A stretch of DNA of 64,000 bases from Micromussa lordhowensis (taxonomy: Eukaryota; Cnidaria; Anthozoa; Scleractinia; Lobophylliidae): the NCBI GenBank assembly GCA_964020085.1, contig OZ026597.1:18810021-18874020 (forward strand), given 5' to 3'. The notes beneath the pieces are model-generated. The model was not told the DNA's origin, searched no databases, and saw only the letters and a program-made list of their open reading frames with translations. The translations under genes and the position numbers were made by a program. This document shows positions 60,578 to 64,000 of this stretch, in pieces. Position 1 is the first letter of the stretch, and every line of letters begins with the position of its first letter.

Positions 60578-61220
60578 TTTGCATGGCGTCAGTCACGTTT
60601 TGGGCCTTTGTTTAGAACTGAGTTTTTTAGCACCATGGTAACGTGACGTCATGGCTTTAGAACTCTATTCTGGAGAAGAGAAGGAAAACTATGCACATGT
60701 ATGCAAGAAATTTAAGGAACTCTGTGAAGGAGCCAGGAATGTGATATATGAAAGGTTAGTGTTTAATCAGCGTAACCAGAAAGAGGGAGAGAGGATTGAT
60801 AATTATGTCAGTGAACTGAAACAGTTGTCGCTAACGTGTGATTTTGGCGATCTGCGAGATTCGCTAATAAGGGATCGAATTGTGGGAGGTGTGCTGTCTG
60901 ACGAGTTGAGAGGAGAACTGCTAAAGAAACCTGACCTGACCCTTCAGAAGGCTCATGATTACTGCCAAACCTTTGAGGCAGCAGAATTGCAAAAGTACAA
61001 GTTTAGCACACCAGCATGTGCTGGAACTGAACATTCAATAGGAATTCAGCCAGTTAATAAGATAAACGAACAGGACAAGAAACCCCCTCGTTCCTGTAAG
61101 TTTTGTGGTTACAAGCACCCATTTACTAAACCATCTCGCTGTCTAGCATTTGGAAAATTGTGTCTTAAGTGTAAACAAAAAGGTCATTTTGCCCAAGTGT
61201 GCCCAGCAAATGTAAAAGGG

Positions 61221-61231
61221 TAAAGGGGGCA

Positions 61232-61268
<37 letters not shown>

Positions 61269-61468
61269 TATTACAAGATAATTTGGTTTTATCAACTGGG
61301 TTGATAATGTGAATTGTCCACCGTAAAGAGATTCGGAAGCTGATGTTTCGAGCGTTAGCCCTTAATCGGATTCGCTCCGACAAAGGGCTAACGCTCGAAA
61401 CGTCAGCTTCCAAATCTCTTTACGGTGGACAATTCACATTATCAACCCAGTTGATAAAACCAAATTAT
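61221..61468. mobile_element. Penelope-like insertion with hammerhead-like core, 13-bp target duplication
   Basis: 248-bp insert between perfect repeats aaatgtaaaaggg (61208-61220 and 61469-61481). 61278-61468 is a near-perfect palindrome whose arms match the insert at 10831-10931. The arms hold a hammerhead-like string (ccgacaaagggctaacgctc then gaaacgt). The retrotransposon frame stops inside it and resumes after it in the same frame. Confidence 0.65.
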
Positions 61469-62054
61469 AAATGTAAAAGGGGCCTCCCAAGTTGATGTAG
61501 TGCAACACACCCAAAGTTCAAGTCAGGAGGTACATACGTATTTTGAATCTATAGAACTTGGAAGTGTTCTGGACGCTAGGAAATCCAGAAAGAGCCTGGT
61601 AACTATTCAGATTGGAGGACAGGCAGTTGAAATCAAGGCAGACACAGGTGCAGAGGCAACAGTCATTCCGTATCATCTGTATGAGAAAATTACCAAGAAA
61701 CCTCTCCAGCAGATTCAGCAACCTTTGAAAGGGTGGCTTGCAACTAAGCCTGTTCATCCGAGAGGCTGTGTAAGCCTTCCTACTCGGTACAAGAACCGTC
61801 AAATGGATTTGCTGTATCTTGTTTTTGATGGAAACTTTACACCCTTACTGGGTTGTGATGCCTGTTTGGATTTAGAAGTCCTTAAGTTTATGAATCTCCA
61901 GCTGATTGATTCGCCAGAGCCTGATCGAGCCACACCAAAAACACAGGGAGCATGTGAAGACCAGACTATGTTCCAAAAAGATTCAGTTTTATGTGGATAC
62001 CAAGATTGTTTCAGTGACAAACCTGGACAACTTCCAAACAAAGTGCATCTGTAA
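61469..62054 (+). pseudogene. Retrotransposon aspartic protease region
   Basis: Open from 61469. Contains VTIQIGGQAVEIKADTGAEATVIP, with the D-T-G-A catalytic triad of retropepsins, and LLGCDACLDL towards the flap end; about 184 residues to a stop at 62054 where the RT part should start. Cleaves the polyprotein in active elements. Confidence 0.8.
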
Positions 62055-64000
62055 GTTGATACTTCAGTGCCACCAGTTGTACACCCTCCCAGGAAAATTC
62101 CAGTTGCTATGTTGGAACCTGCAAGAGAAAAGCTCAAAGAGATGGAAGAAGCTGGTATTATTGTGAAAGAGGATGAGGAAGGAAAGAAGGTGAACGATAA
62201 AAGAAAGGACACTCCACCTTCAAAGGATGATGTTCGAATTTGTATTGACCCCAGAGACCTTAAGGTGGCTCACTAGTCAAAAAGGGACCAAAACGTTTGC
62301 TTACATATGGTAAAGAAAGGTCAATTGCGTTCGATTGCACTCATGAAGAGAAAATAAATTTTGAAGGTTTCCCTGAAAATGGTTGCTATGGCAACCAGCC
62401 ACAGCCTTTTGAGGTTTGATTTTAAAGCATTGATGCCAACAGTTCCTGCTCTTTTACAAAACAAGATTTGATTTTAAAACAAGCATATCTTGTAAGTTTC
62501 TGTTTCGTTCTATGCAGTAAACTAAAATGTTTGCATTTGATTCTTGTTTTCTGTGCTTTCTACAGGTCTTATTTGGAAATAACCTTATTTTGCACCAAAC
62601 CCAGTCAACAAATTATCTAGTGTCACGTGACAGACTTTAAAATGCTATGAATTTTTTAGTTTATTACATGACGACACTATTAGTCTTTGATGACCCCAAA
62701 TTTCAGGAATTTCTCATAAAATAATACTTTCCAATGTAGAAATGTTGGCGTGAAGTCAGTAGGTACAAAAGTAGACCTTTGAGAAAAATGCACTTAAAGT
62801 TTCTTACATGATTGATTCAGCATTTAACAAGCCAAACATTGCGAGGGAGGGGTACAAATTGGATCTCCGGAAAGGGGGTGTAATGGTTGTTCTATTTTCT
62901 AAAAAGTTTCCGCAATTGTAGGAAATGTTCTTTTTCATAAGGGAAATGAATGAGCCTGTGATGGTAAATCAAGCAAAGCTTTTCCCAAGTAATTATACCA
63001 ATCGAGTTGTTCGTCTCTTTACAGCCTTACTACAAAGTATTCCTCATATATGTTGAAATTAATCTATATTTTTGGTCATGTTCTTACTGTAAACAACCGT
63101 TGCTATGGCCGTTGTTACGTAAAAAATCTTATACCACTCTGTACTTTCCTTAAATTTAGCACTTAACGAGAGGTAAATTCAGCAAGATCGATTCAAAATA
63201 CTTTTTATAAGTGTTCAAGGGCTTTAAATCTTTTATGTTTAAAAAAACTGCATTTTTTCTCAACGTCGTCAGTTTTTTGACTAGTGAGCCACCTTAACAA
63301 AGCGTCCCCACTAACCAATGGTTACTGTCGAAGAAGTTGCAAACCGACTTGCAGGTGCCATGAGTTTCACTTCACTTGATGCATGCAGTGGATACTGGCA
63401 GCTCCCTGTAGATGATGAGAGTTCTAAGCTTTTGACTTTTAACACTCCGTGGGGGCGATATTGATTTACAAGACTCCCTTTTGGTATCTCACCAGCCCCT
63501 GAACTCTACCAAAGGGAGATGGACAGACTCTTTGCAGGAGTCCCTGTTGAAATTATAGTAGATGATTTCCTAGTGCATGGTAAAGACCAAAGTGAAGTTG
63601 ATGAGAAGAGTGTTGGACAGGAGCAGAGAGGTGGGCTTGAAGTTTAACCCCAAGAAAGTGAAACTCAGAGTTCCAGAAGTGAGCTATGTTGGACACCTAT
63701 TCTCTGCTGAAGGCTTGAAACCAGATCCTGAGAAGATCAGAGCCATTAATGACATGCCACCCCCAGTAGATAAAGAAGGTGTCCTTCGCATACTAGGAAC
63801 TGTCAATTATTTAGACAAGTTCATTGAACACAAGGCTGACATACAAGAGCCCATTTCACAACTTACACAGAAAGATGCAGCATTTGTTTGGGAAAAACCC
63901 CAACAAGAGGCTTTCAACCATCTGAAATCTGTGATCACAAGTGCACCTGCACTAGCTTATTTTGACAACACCAAGGAAACACTGCTAAATGTAGATGCAA
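62055..64000 (+). pseudogene. Retrotransposon reverse transcriptase, split and truncated by window edge
   Basis: N-terminal part 62055-62263 (VPPVVHPPRKIPVAM, LKEMEEAGII, VRICIDPRDL) is cut by the TTAA element. The rest (63294-64000) has SLDACSGYWQLPVDD, LPFGISPAPE, the active-site VEIIVDDFLV, FNPKKVKL, VSYVGHLFSAEGL and an RNase H start (ALAYFDNTKETLLNVDA). Stop codons at about 62054 and 63462 and a frameshift near 63600 mark it as dead. Confidence 0.8.
62264..63293. mobile_element. Non-autonomous TTAA element inserted in reverse transcriptase
   Basis: TTAA at 62260-62263 and 63294-63297 flank ggtggctcactagtcaaaaa and ttttttgactagtgagccacc. 1,030 bp without a recognised gene. piggyBac or Kolobok type by target site. 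Confidence 0.85.

Larger units (their letters stand above)
56548..60666. mobile_element. ISL2EU DNA transposon inserted in gag
   Basis: 4,119 bp, with inverted termini agagttctaaag and ctttagaactct and internal matching blocks (tgacgtcat, ccatgg, gctaaaaaa, cagttctaaac). AT at 56546-56547 and 60667-60668 is the target duplication. It carries a THAP-DDE transposase on the plus strand and a SWIM/YqaJ protein on the minus strand, the two-gene plan known for ISL2EU. Both genes have frameshifts, so this copy is not autonomous. Confidence 0.85.
56341..61220 (+). pseudogene. Ty3/gypsy-type gag, interrupted by a DNA transposon
   Basis: 5' part 56341-56547 (MAERDTRTPGPLVLD, DNWRKFF, LLNCAGPEAIEEY) carries a frameshift near 56450. 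The 3' part 60667-61220 continues with ERIDNYVSELKQL, LRDRIVGGV-type and LLKKPDLTLQKAHDYC, then a CCHC zinc knuckle (CLKCKQKGHFAQVC). The two halves meet in the same frame when the ISL2EU element and one AT copy are discounted. Gag binds and packages the element RNA. Host: retrotransposon, not a cellular gene. Confidence 0.8.

Noticed and set aside
1..64000. tRNA, rRNA or snRNA genes
   Set aside because: None recognised by eye on either strand; a tRNA scan would be needed to be certain.

Overview
The window looks like nuclear DNA of an anthozoan cnidarian, most likely a stony coral. The evidence is intron-rich genes with GT-AG introns, large extracellular proteins built from TSP1, EGF and fibronectin-III-like repeats, a vitellogenin-type lipid-transfer gene, and many small DNA transposons plus Ty3/gypsy and ISL2EU elements. 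There is no sign of a prokaryotic or organellar origin. The species is inferred from style, not from a marker gene.

Region 1 (1-42.9 kb) is the main find. A large lipid-transfer protein gene (LLTP, vitellogenin-N domain) runs leftward off the window. Its common exons are at 1742-1991 and 1-1292. A giant extracellular-matrix-type gene runs rightward, with common exons from 29989 to 42934 (cbEGF, cysteine-rich repeats, about 19 FN3-like repeats). Between them lie seven tandem copies (five intact pairs) of a divergent module: a leftward first exon M (signal peptide plus start of the LLTP) and a rightward first exon P (signal peptide, poly-Arg, TSP1, EGF-like), separated where uninterrupted by about 400-520 bp of probable bidirectional promoter. 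Every intact M exon ends in the same phase-0 donor and fits LLTP exon 2. Every intact P exon ends in the same phase-1 donor and fits the single EGF exon at 29989. No other copy of either acceptor exon was seen in the window. The layout is therefore two back-to-back arrays of alternative first exons sharing promoters, formally like clustered protocadherins but mirrored. Five M exons and six P exons are intact; M2, P2 and M6 are broken. Joining any P7-type first exon with the common exons gives an uninterrupted frame of 2,740 residues.

Region 2 (44-55 kb): an intronless F-box protein gene on the minus strand, convergent with the matrix gene, then the 3' eight exons of a minus-strand leucine-rich-repeat/LRRcap gene (47479-54468) whose 5' end was not found.

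Region 3 (55.8-64 kb): a decayed Ty3/gypsy-type retrotransposon (LTR remnant, PBS, gag, protease, reverse transcriptase) cut by three later insertions: an ISL2EU DNA transposon (THAP-DDE transposase and SWIM/YqaJ protein, AT target duplication), a Penelope-like fragment with a hammerhead-like motif and 13-bp target duplication, and a non-autonomous TTAA element. Other MITE-like elements are scattered through the window, several with an identifiable empty site in a paralogous copy of the first-exon module.
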